Of a DNA stretch of 64,000 nucleotides, positions 36,801-48,230 are shown in pieces; positions within the stretch are counted from its first letter, which is position 1; every line of letters begins with the position of its first letter. The stretch spans positions 5,213,606-5,277,605 of the forward strand of contig NC_088305.1 of the NCBI RefSeq assembly GCF_032854445.1, in the 5' to 3' direction. The DNA is from Liolophura sinensis (taxonomy: Eukaryota; Mollusca; Polyplacophora; Chitonida; Chitonidae). The position numbers and the translations under genes are program-made. The notes beneath the pieces are model-generated. The model had not been told where the DNA came from, made no database searches, and saw only the letters and a program-made list of their open reading frames with translations.

Positions 36801-36980
36801 CTCGCTGTATACACTTTATAGAAATATAACTCTCCTGGAATAGAGGTAGAGGAAAGGTCGTTTTCGCATATAAATGTCGTCCACTGCGAGTCAATCTATT
36901 AAGGTCATAGTCAGGTAAATTGGTCTCCACGTAATTTGGCAGCTGTACGTGCGCAATGGGCTGGTATTTATAACAGCAAG
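33841..36980. other. No gene seen; one SINE A scrap
   Basis: A degraded SINE A 3' part is at about 35668-35750 (TTTATTTATTTTTTCATTCC, CCATATTCAAGAATTTTTTC). ORFs at 34622-34810, 35171-35371, 35916-36128 and 36099-36425 were read. The one at 35171 has a good start context after an acceptor-like tract, but its protein is not recognised. Confidence 0.4.
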
Positions 36981-37018
36981 TGAAAGGGCAATGCTTTAAC
37001 AAAAGCCAAAAAAAAAAA

Positions 37019-37023
<5 letters not shown>

Positions 37024-37092
<69 letters not shown>
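37024..37092. repeat. TA microsatellite
   Basis: About 34 TA units directly after an A12 run. It creates artefactual YIYIYI frames on both strands. Confidence 0.97.
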
Positions 37093-37094
<2 letters not shown>

Positions 37095-37119
37095 GAATAC
37101 GAGGCCTCATTATTCAAGA

Positions 37120-37560
37120 GGCTGACAGTTGCAGCCAACCAACGCTTTATATTCAGCGAATCAACAATCCAACACGGACACTGATATAATAGCCGTCAAC
37201 CAAAATGAACGTCAATAATCGCAAGCTCATTTCCCAAAACAATGATCAACACAAACCACCAAAGAACTAAAAAAGTAAACAATGCACGAAATTAAGACGG
37301 ATTCATGCAAAGAGAAGCAGTTTTCAATGAAAACAGGAAGATGCAAGAAATGGTTCAGGCGAATGAATTAAATCAGTGTCCGAATCGTGTACCATGCTAA
37401 TTTATAAGTTGTTAATCCAAATATGAATCCCTGTTGCGCTTTGATTGTAACTGTTCATATATCCAGCGTGATCTTGTTCAAAACGATGCTGAAAATATGG
37501 CTCCTAGACCTGAGGTTAAGCGGAATTAGACAATCCGCTATGTCAGAATACATTGATATC
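37120..37560 (+). repeat. Dispersed family R2, copy
   Basis: Begins near TTGCAGCCAACCAACGCTTT and contains CGTCAATAATCGCAAGC, CCACCAAAGAACTAAAAAAG, CGAATCGTGTACCATGCTAA and GTTGCGCTTTGATTGTAACT. Shared with copies at 15640, 30150 and 47846. Non-coding. The class is unknown. Confidence 0.8.
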
Positions 37561-38313
37561 GCCAATCCTCCATTATATAAACAGGTAGGTCCACTAATTA
37601 GGAGTGCTCACCGACAAACAGTTGTTTGAAGAAATTCGAGCATCCACTGTTCTAATTTCAGCACTATGCGACGGTGTAGAAGAAAGAGGAAAAAATTATT
37701 TTGAGTGGTGTTTTCCACCGAGCCCACGAATACATATAACTTAAACTGTGATATTGAAATATATGATATCATAGTCAGAAAAAGGCCGCAATAAAACAAC
37801 TCTTGCTAATAAGGGTCGCTTAACTATACATTTGCTCTCCGTCATAGTCCTTTGACATTATACAAGTAAACAACTTGGAACTTATTTTCCTTACCCTTTA
37901 TTCTTTGATAAACATTAATTGTTTGGTGGAAGCATTTCATCAACAAACGACACATGAGTTGATGGAAACAGCTTAAAGTATCACTTCCGCTTCTTTTACC
38001 GTCAATGATATGACATCAATCGGATGTAACTGTTAGACCGCATAAAAAGATGGCTGCAAGTGACGGAAAGAACACTACACAAACAATTTCCTTGAACAGA
38101 AAAACCGCAATCAAGTGTGCTGCGAATTGGATTGATGGAACAAAAAGAAAACCTTACAATTGGCTGATAAGCCCCACAAGAAACAAAACCACTCCTAAGA
38201 AAATAAAAAGAGACAAATGCTGAACCTCATAGCGATTAATGAGGTGGAAATTTTTGTTCTTAACGGTTAACTAGCAAGGGAAAATATCGAAACTAATGCT
38301 CATGTTTCTGGAT

Positions 38314-38350
38314 AAAGAGTTTACGACTGCAAACTCGTCGTAAACTCTTT
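38314..38350. repeat. Perfect 14-bp hairpin
   Basis: Arms AAAGAGTTTACGAC (38314-38327) and GTCGTAAACTCTTT (38337-38350) with a 9-nt loop, TGCAAACTC. The arms are an exact inverted repeat. Function unknown. Confidence 0.9.
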
Positions 38351-40215
38351 TAATCGTGCTCGAGGACTACAGAGTAGAACCGATTGACCATAATAACTGG
38401 TTGACCATAATACCCGAGAGGCAACCTTCCGAGGCCAATTTATCATTTTGATTTTGAAAAATGTGGCACATCGCTTCTCGTATTCCCTTGTGCCAATATC
38501 TCTCTGTAAAGAATCCTCGTCTTGGCAAAAATTCAGCAAAGGCCACGAAGAACATAGAGGCTATATGTGGGCTGTCTTATCAGTTAACCGTCCCTTGAAA
38601 TAACGGCATTTTCAATATTAGGCAGACAAAAGATTTCCTTTGACCGATTCGACAAGGACCTATCTTAGCATCCTAAGCAGTTAGTTATAAACAGCGTCTG
38701 GGATTCGAGCGGATCTAATCGTTATGCATAAGCGCCCCAATTAAGCAGATATAAATCAAATCAACCAATTAATAAATCCTTTCTGATATTGGCACTGATT
38801 TCTTGACCTTTTAATACCGCTCCAGAAAAACTCTTTAAGAGGGCTCGGAATCGTTGGCAAACTTCCGGCCATTTACCGAGTGTGTATATATCGAGTGTTC
38901 CATCGTCGAATCGGTCAAGTGGCCTGTCAATAGAACCGGCTGCCCCACGGGAGGGTTTTCTGCGGAGCATCCGATGGGTCGGGGTATCTTTTTCCCGTTA
39001 ATACCTCGGCCCAGTCGTTAGACTCTCAGCAAACGATTGCACAGTGTCATCTATCACACAAAACTCTGGCTAAATCGCAATTTTCGGCAGAACCTAGCTG
39101 GTAATGAGCAATACTTTTCAAGCATCATGTCCTCGAGCGCTTAAAAAAAAATTCTCGATTAAAAGTAAGAATACTTACTGTGCGGATCAGCAAAAGCGTA
39201 ATCACGCCTTCTTGATGAGCACTTACATAGCTGATGATCATCTTCTGGCATTAGGGTCCACTTAAATGTAAATGGGATAATTTGAAATGGATTTAGTTTA
39301 ACCAAATTTTCATTTGCCACTATAACCTTCATCCTATCTCTTGTCTGCATCGGGCCCACTCTTCATGCTGCCATCCCAAGAGAGTGACACTTTGAGCACA
39401 GAGATGAAATCCGACAATACCATCATCAACGTTAACATTTAGGTTGTCGACAAGACTTAAATATCTTTAGGAGTCTGCTTCACAAAACCATTATGGGTTA
39501 GAGTCCAAAACTTTAATCTTCTTAAGAAAACAAAATATTCGATATTCGATGGTAAAACCTGACTGAAAAACGTAAAATCAGCAATTATAATATTATCGAT
39601 TTGACCCATAGGTTTACTTTGGTTTTAAAGTTCTCGGATAAAGTTCGTAATTGCTTTGTGAAACCCCTGGACTACAGTGCTGCAGTGGTTCCTTTCACTT
39701 ATCTTTCTTATTTTGACGATTACTTCGCAAGAACTGACCTAATATTGGTGGAACAGCCAATAATCTATGACTGCATTTTATCCCAGGAATAAAACCAGAT
39801 CCTATCTCTAAATTATCTGCAAGGCATAAAACAAGATAGATCGCTGAATTTTGTAGGAGGTATAAAATAAGATCATTTAGTTCAATAAATCGTCAAATTT
39901 TCTCCTAGATACAAAACTATTCCATCAATGAAATGTCTTCAAAACGTCATATGGCTTAGTTCAAAGACATGAGCTCAATGAACACACATTATTAGGAGCT
40001 GCTTAAAAAGAAGTCTTAACGGGTGACATATCAACAGGTGTCACAAAACATTAGGTTTAAACAGTGCAAATTTCAGAGAAATTTTGAAGATTTTACTGCG
40101 CGATAGAAACCCAATAAAGGGTCATAGTTCTCTTCGATATTTAACTTCACATTTTGCGTGTCAAATAACTCAAGAAATATGCAGAGGCAAATCTGTGATG
40201 GAAAAATAATGTGTT

Positions 40216-40371
40216 TCAGGCTAGAGAATAGGAGCCACTATAAAACAGCGCGTCAGGGGCACTTGTGCCATCCGTGGTAGAAAACTGTCTCATCTTTTGA
40301 GTCGAGACACGACAAAGGAGATTGAGACATACGACAAACATGAACAACTGGCGGCACCGCCGGGTCCCCAT
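40216..40371 (-). CDS. Candidate short secreted-type ORF (51 aa)
   Basis: ATG at 40371 to TGA at 40216. The protein starts MGTRRCRQLFMFVVCLNLLC, with a basic head, a hydrophobic core and then RVSTQ, as in a cleavable signal peptide. The remaining 26 residues (to FYSGSYSLA) are Ser/Thr rich, with no cysteine pattern and no dibasic cleavage sites. The GC-rich start of the ORF differs from its AT-rich surroundings. No good donor was seen inside it, so it would be a complete short protein or a chance ORF. The same frame stays open upstream to an ATG at 40485, but that extension does not look like protein. No family recognised. Confidence 0.2.
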   Translation of the reverse strand: MGTRRCRQLFMFVVCLNLLCRVSTQKMRQFSTTDGTSAPDALFYSGSYSLA

Positions 40372-42051
40372 TGGCTTGACGCGAGAAAGAATCGTCCCTG
40401 GTTCGGTCGCGATAAGATTATAGGAACTCATCCAAGGGAGATAAGTCATATAAGTTAAGTACCTGACGCTATAACAAAATCCCACGGCTGCAATACGTGG
40501 TTCACTTGTCTATTAAGTGAGACATCCGGGGTAATAAACCGGATTTTCTGTTAAGGATCAACTCGGTTTGTGTCTTCAGGGAACGTCAATACTGGCTACA
40601 AATACAGAAAATGCTCAATATTTAACCCTCTGGAGTACCACATATCACCCTATATTACTATAATATTGGCGCCGAATTGCCCAGCTGCTTATCTATAACC
40701 AACAGAATTAATCTACCCAGTGATACCCAAGATAGCTCCTGATTCAATTTTACTCAACGGAGAAAGAGATTGCTGGCACAGTTACCGGGCAACTTTTGCC
40801 ACAAAACGTTTAGAGATCTGCCTTTCTTTTTACATAGGCCTGGGCATCAGATGACCTGGCACTTTGGACCGCATTCTTTGGGACATAACCATAATGTAAT
40901 CCCGATTTTTTGTTTTACTCCGGATTTACACGATCCAGTTATTACCACTAAAAATAATGCCACTAAAATTCGCGGCCTGCAGTCATCTGAACAGTCTGAG
41001 ATACAAAAAATATTGATTTCAACTATATGAAAGCGCTGAGCAAAAGTATCAAATGTTCCCCATACCAACCGCCAAACGTTGATATCTGGGAACGCCAGAA
41101 ACAAATGCCGTTGATAAGACGGTTGTAGCTAACGTGATGTAGTGTGTCACCTAACTACGATTTTCTAACTTGTCAACGCCGGCTAATTAGTTAACTTTCG
41201 ATCGACGCAGGATGTGAAGTTCCCTTTTGACTCTGACATCCAACATTAAAACCCGCTGATGACAGTTGCTCGGTGCTTCGGTGGTTGTCCGAAAGTCCTA
41301 AGTGAAAGACTGGCCCCATCAATCGTCCTTTAATACACTGGAGTGTCGCATATTGACGAAATAAACACACAAATTGCTTTACATCTCCGCTCATCGATTT
41401 TGAGTCAAGACTCTCGTGGGACAGCGCGGGTATTGGAAAGAGCCAGGCAACATGGCAGACTGGTGTCAGGCAACTCATCGAGGATTCAGTTTGGATATTA
41501 AGAAAACTATGCCGCCTTAGGGTCACTCAGAGTTATAGTGAGCATGTGTTACTGGCGTTCCCGTAGACAGTACGCTTATGGTTTCTTGGTTCCCAGATGA
41601 GGGTAGGAAGTACCGATGACGTCTTAAGGGAAATAGGTGTATCTAACTCAAGAGCACATAGCGAATTTCGTCTCTGTTTCTTAGCGCATTTATCGATTCA
41701 TTGTCAGTCCGGTCACCAGCTACTAGATGAAACAGTCACCGTCTACGAGCGTTAGGGGCGTATTAGGCTCAGTAAGAAAACAATCCCAATCGGACGTAAA
41801 GTCATTCGGACGGGCAATCCCCGGGGATACGACTTAAGACTGGATCAAGCCTTTACCCAGTGGGAAGCTATACTGAATAAATAAGGAGGAAATCACATGT
41901 ACACTTGTCACAACAGTGTAGACGCTGTTAGTACTATTTTAATTGATTACGCAATATATGGTGAGACGTCAAGTTTAGGTATTCGTGGATTATCGTCAAA
42001 ACCATGGGAACATAGATAAATATATTGCATTAACTAGATCTATATAAAAAC

Positions 42052-42362
42052 AGGGGAGCGGGTTGTGACTCGGTTGTTAATACGCTTGCTTTCGATCACT
42101 ACTGTACATGAGATGTTGGTTCGGTCCCAGCCATGGATACGGAATTAATCGGTTCACAGAGCTCTCTCTTTTCGTGCGACCATTTTCACAGTTCAACGGC
42201 AATGTTTGTTGAAAATCACTTGTCTTCCACAAGTATAGATGGTTTGCACATCTGGAAAAGTTTGTCAGTAAATAACCAAAGATCGCTTGTAGGCTATACC
42301 CCGATAATTCCGGTTTCCTGCACGTCTAAATCTGGCAATGAACACCCAAATAAATAAATGAA
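42052..42362 (+). mobile_element. SINE family C, near full-length
   Basis: tRNA-like head with TGACTCGGTTGTTAATACGC (box A) and GTTGGTTCGGTCCCAGCC (box B). The body has GAAAATCACTTGTCTTCCAC and AAAAGTTTGTCAGTAAATAA, and the tail AAATAAATAAATG. Flanked by TATATAAAAAC / TATATGAAAAC, an imperfect 11-bp target duplication (42041-42051, 42363-42373). The 75-codon ORF inside is not a gene. Confidence 0.85.
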
Positions 42363-42529
42363 TATATGAAAACTGTACTCGCCAGAAAATTCCAGTGTGC
42401 AGCATACAGTTAAGAAAACACAACAATCAAATTTATTAAGGAAGTACAGAATACAAATTACAATTGCACATTATATTCATAGATTATTTTTTATTAAAAA
42501 TAAACTTTCATCACTTTTTATTTTTTTGC

Positions 42530-42770
42530 TAGTACTTTTTTCTGTTGATTGTGGCTCAATGCCATATTTAAAAATGTTTCACTCATATGGTGGTGATCAT
42601 TTTAATACTGGAGTTGTGACGCTAGTTACTCACCAACTTTGTCACTTCTGACGTACACAGATATGCACAACATATTTGTGGAAGACATGTGGTCGACGAC
42701 ACCCATGTGGCCGTTTGTTGACGACAGTAGTCAGCAAGCCTTCGCGCACGGCGTGGCTGAATCATTAGTT
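42530..42770 (-). mobile_element. SINE family C, degraded inverted copy
   Basis: The 3' part GCCATATTTAAAAATGTTTC resembles the shared A/C tail. The body CACAACATATTTGTGGAAGA matches the copy at 33500. CACGGCGTGGCTGAATCATT may be the old head. It faces the plus copy about 170 bp away. Confidence 0.65.
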
Positions 42771-43560
42771 TTTAAGCTTGCATATTTAACGTAAAATCTT
42801 CCGCTTACATTCATTTGATCATTTCGCACACCACTCTGATATGACATAATCTACGCTGTTATTAAAATAATCAATCTGCGCTTGTAGTAACTTAAGTAAT
42901 CTAATTTTCAACTGTACATAAAATTTTTTAAAGTGGTAGGCTAAAATACTGTATGTAGGTCACATCGTCACTACACTGATGGTCTCGCAAGGGCGAGGTT
43001 TCTGTACGGTATATGAATTTAATTAAAAGTATATCAGTAATGTTAATCTAATGTAGTGGAAAGCCGTCTTGTCAGCGCACCATGACGGGTGGCCGTGTTT
43101 GCCTTGTGTTACCGGCGCCCACACTTAATGAAGGATCGGAGCGAAACGGTATTTGCATCGTATAAATGCTCAATTCCCTTTGCGTATTGCACTCACAAGC
43201 ATTTAACACGCTTTCCCCTTAAAGCTCATTAGCAAGTGGTTAATTGGAGCGTTATTCGCGTCTAATCTGGCCAGTCAGATCTCAGGGGTGGGGTTGCCTG
43301 CTGTTTGGTGCCACCGTCGATATCCGGGCTGTTATGACGTCATGAAAAGGTGAGACCTTTGCTAAAGTACTGTATATGTACCAAGACAAGCATGAAGCCT
43401 TCATCAGCTATACACTAGGTTAGATGAGCGCATTAATTTTTCTTAATTTTTGTGCAGTAAAATTGTCAACTTCAAAAATCTAAAACATATTCACACCCCA
43501 CCTTCAACTACAATGATGACATACCACCACTTGTAGTGTATCAATAACCTATATTGTGTA
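42771..43560. other. No gene seen
   Basis: AT-rich unique sequence; a TGACGTCA octamer lies at 43335-43342. Confidence 0.4.
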
Positions 43561-43563
43561 TGA

Positions 43564-43775
43564 TTTATTTATTTATTTATTTGATTGGTGTTTTAGGCCG
43601 TACTCAAGAACATTTCACTATACGATGGCTGCCAGCATTATGGTGGGTGGAAACCGGGCAGAGCCCGGGGGAAACCCACGACCATCCGCATGTTGCTGGT
43701 AGACCTTCCCACGTACGGGCGGAGAGGAAGCCAGCATGAGGTGGACTTGAACTCGCAGCGACCGCATTGGTTTAT
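43564..43775 (-). mobile_element. SINE family A, 5'-truncated copy
   Basis: ATTTATTTATTTGATTGGTG tail and the well-kept core to GGACTTGAACTCGCAGCGAC (box B on the other strand). The head beyond GCATTGG is missing. One of the least diverged copies here. Confidence 0.93.
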
Positions 43776-46565
43776 TGTCCATGGGGTAGTACTATCCAAT
43801 CAGTAATGCATCACACTTCAGTTCGCAGGCAAATCTTGCACCCATTTGCCCAAACTGCGCATGTGTAACTTATACGCGGGATACCGACAACTTCCATGTT
43901 CCACCACATGAAATTTCATCGCGGAGATTGAATCCTGTATAGTACATAACTAGGTAAATATAGACTACATACTGGATTCCTTAGATTTTACGAAGACAAA
44001 TAGAGTAAATACAAAACTCCTAGCACAAACATAAGTGTTCGGTGTGGGTTTAGACATCGACTTACATCCACTTATCGACTTTACCGGAATTAAATACACC
44101 CTTTTAGTTCCTTATATTTATATGTAGCCTTACAACGTAATTATCTTCAAGCTTAGTGGGGCGCTATTCACCTGTAGAACAAAGCAGTATAGCCCAAACT
44201 GAAAGGACTACGGTAAAAATACATGCTTCCATTTTCCTCGCGCAAATATTCAGGACACAATGAGATTTCATCCCGGTGATCCAATCCTACAAAATGGAGG
44301 CTAACTGGCATCATGACTAGGTGAAACTGTTCGATGACAAGTGCGAGTCTTTTGGATTTTTATCTCATGTAAGTACATCATTAATGATTTTTCCAGCCAC
44401 GACAAGTAAATCGAAAAGGATCAAAAGACACAAACACACATCGGACATCAAAAGATCAACCCTGATGCTTTCAGAGCATACACAACGCCGATAAAAGCAT
44501 TATACAATGTAGTCGAAACGAATGAGTTGCAGAATGCGCTATTCTTGCAGGTTGATAAAACTAAGTCAAGCTCTGATCGAAGTCGGAAAATTAAGAGCAT
44601 TTTCGCTAATATTGTCTGATTTCAGAGGTATGCAGAAACCAAACCGATTTCATGGCGGTGTTCACCTATTGCTGACATATTTGGGGACAAGTTGTTAGGA
44701 GTGGTTTTGAAACCACCGGATAAAACTTGCGATTCAATAATATTTCAAACAATATTAGCAAACGAACTAAAAACTAAATATTTAGGGATTTTAAGTGAGA
44801 ACTGATATCATCTAACTTAAATTACAAATATGAAGAATCATTTATGAAGAAAATACAAAAACACAACATGTGACATCCACCACAAATGAGTCAGTCGCGT
44901 TAACCCAAAAAGAAAAGCCATACGATATCCTTAAGATGGCAGAATCTAAAAACATTACACAGAAATTAATCCCATTTGACATCATTGCGGGTATCTTCCT
45001 TAATGCTACTAAAGACTAAACCAAGTATGGCTTCAGTCACTTCGTACGCCCAGTACTATAGCTATACTGGTCAATACGCGATTGGCAATCACGACTGATG
45101 CAGTGCGACAGTGTGAGACCAGGCATGAGTAAGCATTGACTTTGGGGACGATGTCAATGAGGTATTAGTAGCAGAGTAGCCTGGGGACGTCAACTATTTC
45201 AGTGTCTGCAAACCGTCCTTAATACACAACAATTGAAAGAGGGAGTTTGTTACCAGTCTGCATTTTATGGGTTAATATGTACAGTCTTAATGACTTCAAT
45301 TTGTTTCAGTTTAATATACAGGTATGCACGACAACATTACCTTAATTATCCATTATGCAGTTTCCGAGTGAAGTTATTACTACAAAAGAGTGACTTCGGA
45401 GAGTGAAATAACGTCGCCTGCTCAGTGGCATGCTATACAGCTCCTTAGCTGCCTATCTTTTAAAATCACAGCATTCGTCTTTACATAAAACTACCCACAG
45501 AATATGAATATTTTTGTAATACGTAACACCCAAGCCCACCTATAAAAGTAATTCAGGTGGTTATTCGGATCCTGTTTTGTTAAGTGTCTATATTATTTAT
45601 ATAACCTCAGGTTAATATTTGCAGCCTGAACCAATAGTGCCGAAACTCGACGGCATCACGCCTCACTGATAATGTTGAGCCTCGAAACGTGAAAATTGGC
45701 AGAGGAATGTGAAATGAGATACGTTGAATGGCGAATATTCAATGATCAATAAACAATAACAATGTTTACTATCAATAATTCATCCAAATTCCAAACAGTA
45801 GGCTTGGTCATTTCAATCCAGGATGAATCGTCAACTTCCAAATTATTAACATTCCAGAGCAACGAAATACAAGACTAATTTTCAGAGTTAAAGCTAGTAA
45901 CACAGAACTGTGCTACAGTAGAACAAAAAAAAATCAGACAAATCCGCTTTTTCGAACTTTACACAAACAGAAGCCGATTATATAATTACACGTTTTAGGC
46001 GTATGAAATTAGTCCAACGTCGAGGGGTAAACGGACAAAATAAAAGCTATACATGTCATACTCGGAAACGCATAAAAGAAGCAGTGCAAACTGCATCTCA
46101 GATAAGCTTTTATTTCGTATAAATTGCCATGTAACACTTTCATAAAAATGAAATGTATGATGCTGAGAAGAAATCAATCCCACTTTTGATTTGAAGGCAA
46201 ACAATGCGTGGTTTCCCAAACCATGTAGATGCAGCATGCAAAAACAGCTGGCATTATAACTGCACGCTCGTACCGGATTAACAAGCTTTGGGGGAAATAC
46301 CGTCATTGGCAATGTATTATTTACTCATTCATTATCACCACAGACTGATCAATAACCGCTTATCTGTTCATGATCACTGGTTTAAGCGTGTATGTAAATG
46401 TTAGTTCTAAGTTCCGGATTATGCACAGAAGCTATTTACAAAAAAAGCACCGTTATACAAGCAAATTACAGACGCGTATGTCTGAAACAGCTAGTGCAAA
46501 AACACTAAAGCTGAAAATAAAAGCTAAACTTGACAAAAAGAAATTGCACACACACCCTGGTGATA
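43776..46565. other. No confirmed gene
   Basis: Contains the candidate signal-peptide exon at 44172-44232. Otherwise AT-rich unique sequence with unrecognised ORFs at 45995-46312 and 46370-46635. Confidence 0.4.
44172..44232 (-). CDS. Candidate signal-peptide exon of an unidentified gene
   Basis: ATG at 44232 in a favourable context (GAAAATGG) gives MEACIFTVVLSVWAILLCST. It then meets a donor, CTACAG|GTGAAT, at 44172/44171 in phase 1. The peptide has a short polar start, a hydrophobic core and small residues near the end. A phase-1 intron right after a signal peptide is common in secreted and membrane proteins. An in-frame ATG 13 codons upstream (44271) is also possible. No downstream exon was recognised on the minus strand, so the gene has no name. 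Because exon 2 of the GPCR also accepts phase 1, an alternative distal first exon of that gene is conceivable, but nothing in the sequence shows it. The ORF is short and could be chance. Confidence 0.3.
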
Positions 46566-46567
46566 CA

Positions 46568-47130
46568 TAAGCAGGACAAAAGCTACGGTTCGACAAAAAA
46601 AGGCTGCAAAAAGACAGTGTGACAATGTGATGCACTTTCTCCCTAAACAGGTCGAGTTAAAGCTGTGTCCAAACACATCATTCTCTGTGTTATACTGTAG
46701 TACGTGGAACTAACTTTTTGATTTACGAGTGCAACTGTACAAAAACAGTGACTTGGACCGAGATATTTCAGGCGTGTCATGCCTCCTGTTGCTTCCTGAT
46801 TACGTGCATCAGAAGAACTATGGCTACTGTTTATCACATTTACGCGAGCTATATCGGGACAAAAGCTGGGGTTCGAAAACGTCTACAGTAGACTGAGCGC
46901 ATGGAATAGCCACAGAAAGATATAATGTGATAACTGGAAGCAAAACCGGTCAATTCAAAACTGTGTCCAAACGCATCATTACGAAAGGAAACAAAGCAAA
47001 ACAGTACAGTGCTTGGATCGACTTGCTTTAGGCGTGTTATGTATACTCCCCTTTGGTCTCACATCACGCGGATCCAGTGAACTACGGTCACTGTTTATCA
47101 TATTTACCCGAGTTGTGTCAGCTGAAATTA
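46568..47130. repeat. Direct duplication, about 284-bp unit, 2 copies
   Basis: GGACAAAAGCT recurs at 46574 and 46858. AACTGTGTCCAAACGCATCA / AGCTGTGTCCAAACACATCA and TACTGTTTATCACATTTACG / CACTGTTTATCATATTTACC lie in the same order. The units are diverged, so the duplication is old. Confidence 0.82.
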
Positions 47131-47715
47131 GTCGGATTCATGCAGATAATTAGCTTAGTTCAGGTTAACTAAATTATATCACTTGATTGCGAATAATCTT
47201 CAGAATCAATGGTTTAGCTCCGCTAATTACAGGAGTCAGTCACAAGGTACTAATGATCACCTTTTAGGTCTGAAACAAGGGTGGTAAAATGGGTGGTTTT
47301 ATCTAAGGGTTTTTGTTTTTGGTGTTTTTATACCTTACGCAGGTGTTCCGTCACCGAGCCAAAGAGTTTGGAAGTACTTAACACGGCCAAAAGAAACTCA
47401 TAATCTCCGTGTAATTTCTCCCAAAATACCAGATCCTATGATCTCAAACTCGCAATCTGATGAGTAAAATTCGTCGTTACTCCCAAAAAGGGATGCTCAA
47501 AACTGACAATCACAAGGCCATTTTCCCCCACACAATTTTCAATTTCTATTGTTAACACGAAGAACGATATCAAAAGTTAGATTATTCGGACTGACTGCTT
47601 TAAAAACGTTCCAGGTAAAACCAATGACCAGAACAGACCCTACCTCATCATTTAATCAATACTCGCACTACAACAGGGCTCTTTAACAGACGAGTATGAT
47701 TCTTAGACTGCATGA
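47131..47715. other. No gene seen
   Basis: Unique sequence without exon-like structure. Confidence 0.4.
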
Positions 47716-47719
47716 TTCA

Positions 47720-47845
47720 CTGGTGTTCAACGCTGCGCTCAAGAAGTTTTCTTTCACTTATATAACTGCGGTCAAGTTCATCGATGGAGGAAATTTGAGT
47801 GCACACATATCTTGACTTGAGGCCGCAGTAGAGCCAGAGCCTGAT
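47720..47845 (-). mobile_element. Degraded SINE (A/D-type)
   Basis: GGTGTTCAACGCTGCGCTCA and TTTCACTTATATAACTGCGG resemble the shared 3' part. CTTGACTTGAGGCCGCAGTA resembles the family D body. It adjoins R2. Confidence 0.55.
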
Positions 47846-48230
47846 GATTGCAACCAACCAACGTTTTACAATCGTCTGAACCAGCGAATCAAGACGACAA
47901 AACAGAGATTTGCACAACAGCCGTCAACCAAAATGGACGTTTAGTGGCAATAACACAAACCACCCAAAAAATGAGAAAGTTTATAAACACGAAATTAAGA
48001 CGTATTATATAAATCTCTTTGTATACAATCATAGAAAAAGAAGAAATCAACAGTTTTCAATGATGATGGAAGGAATGTTCTACGCGAATGAATGAAATCA
48101 GCACCCAAATCGTGTACCATTCTAGTTAATAAGTTGTCATTAATCAAAATATATATCTCAGTTGCGCTTTGATTGCAACTGTTCATATATCCAGCGTGGC
48201 GATCTAATTCAATATGATGATCTACTATGC
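47846..48230 (+). repeat. Dispersed family R2, copy
   Basis: ATTGCAACCAACCAACGTTT, CGTCAACCAAAATGGACGTT, CAAATCGTGTACCATTCTAG and GTTCATATATCCAGCGTGG align in order with the copy at 37120. Confidence 0.82.

Larger units (their letters stand above)
37561..42050. other. No confirmed gene
   Basis: Apart from the candidate ORF at 40216-40371, this is unique AT-rich sequence. Unrecognised ORFs include 38761-38970, 39159-39359 and 41191-41526 (all minus). The second ends near a good donor (CGCACA|GTAAGT at 39174/39173) but lacks a convincing acceptor. Confidence 0.4.

Noticed and set aside
39159-39359. Minus ORF ending at a GTAAGT donor
   Set aside because: The acceptor side lacks a pyrimidine tract and the protein is not recognised. 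Noted only as a possible exon.
45052-45126. 23-codon ORF MASVTSYAQYYSYTGQYAIG
   Set aside because: Tyr/Gln-rich like the start of some transcription factors, but it ends in a stop with no splice site. Too short to support.
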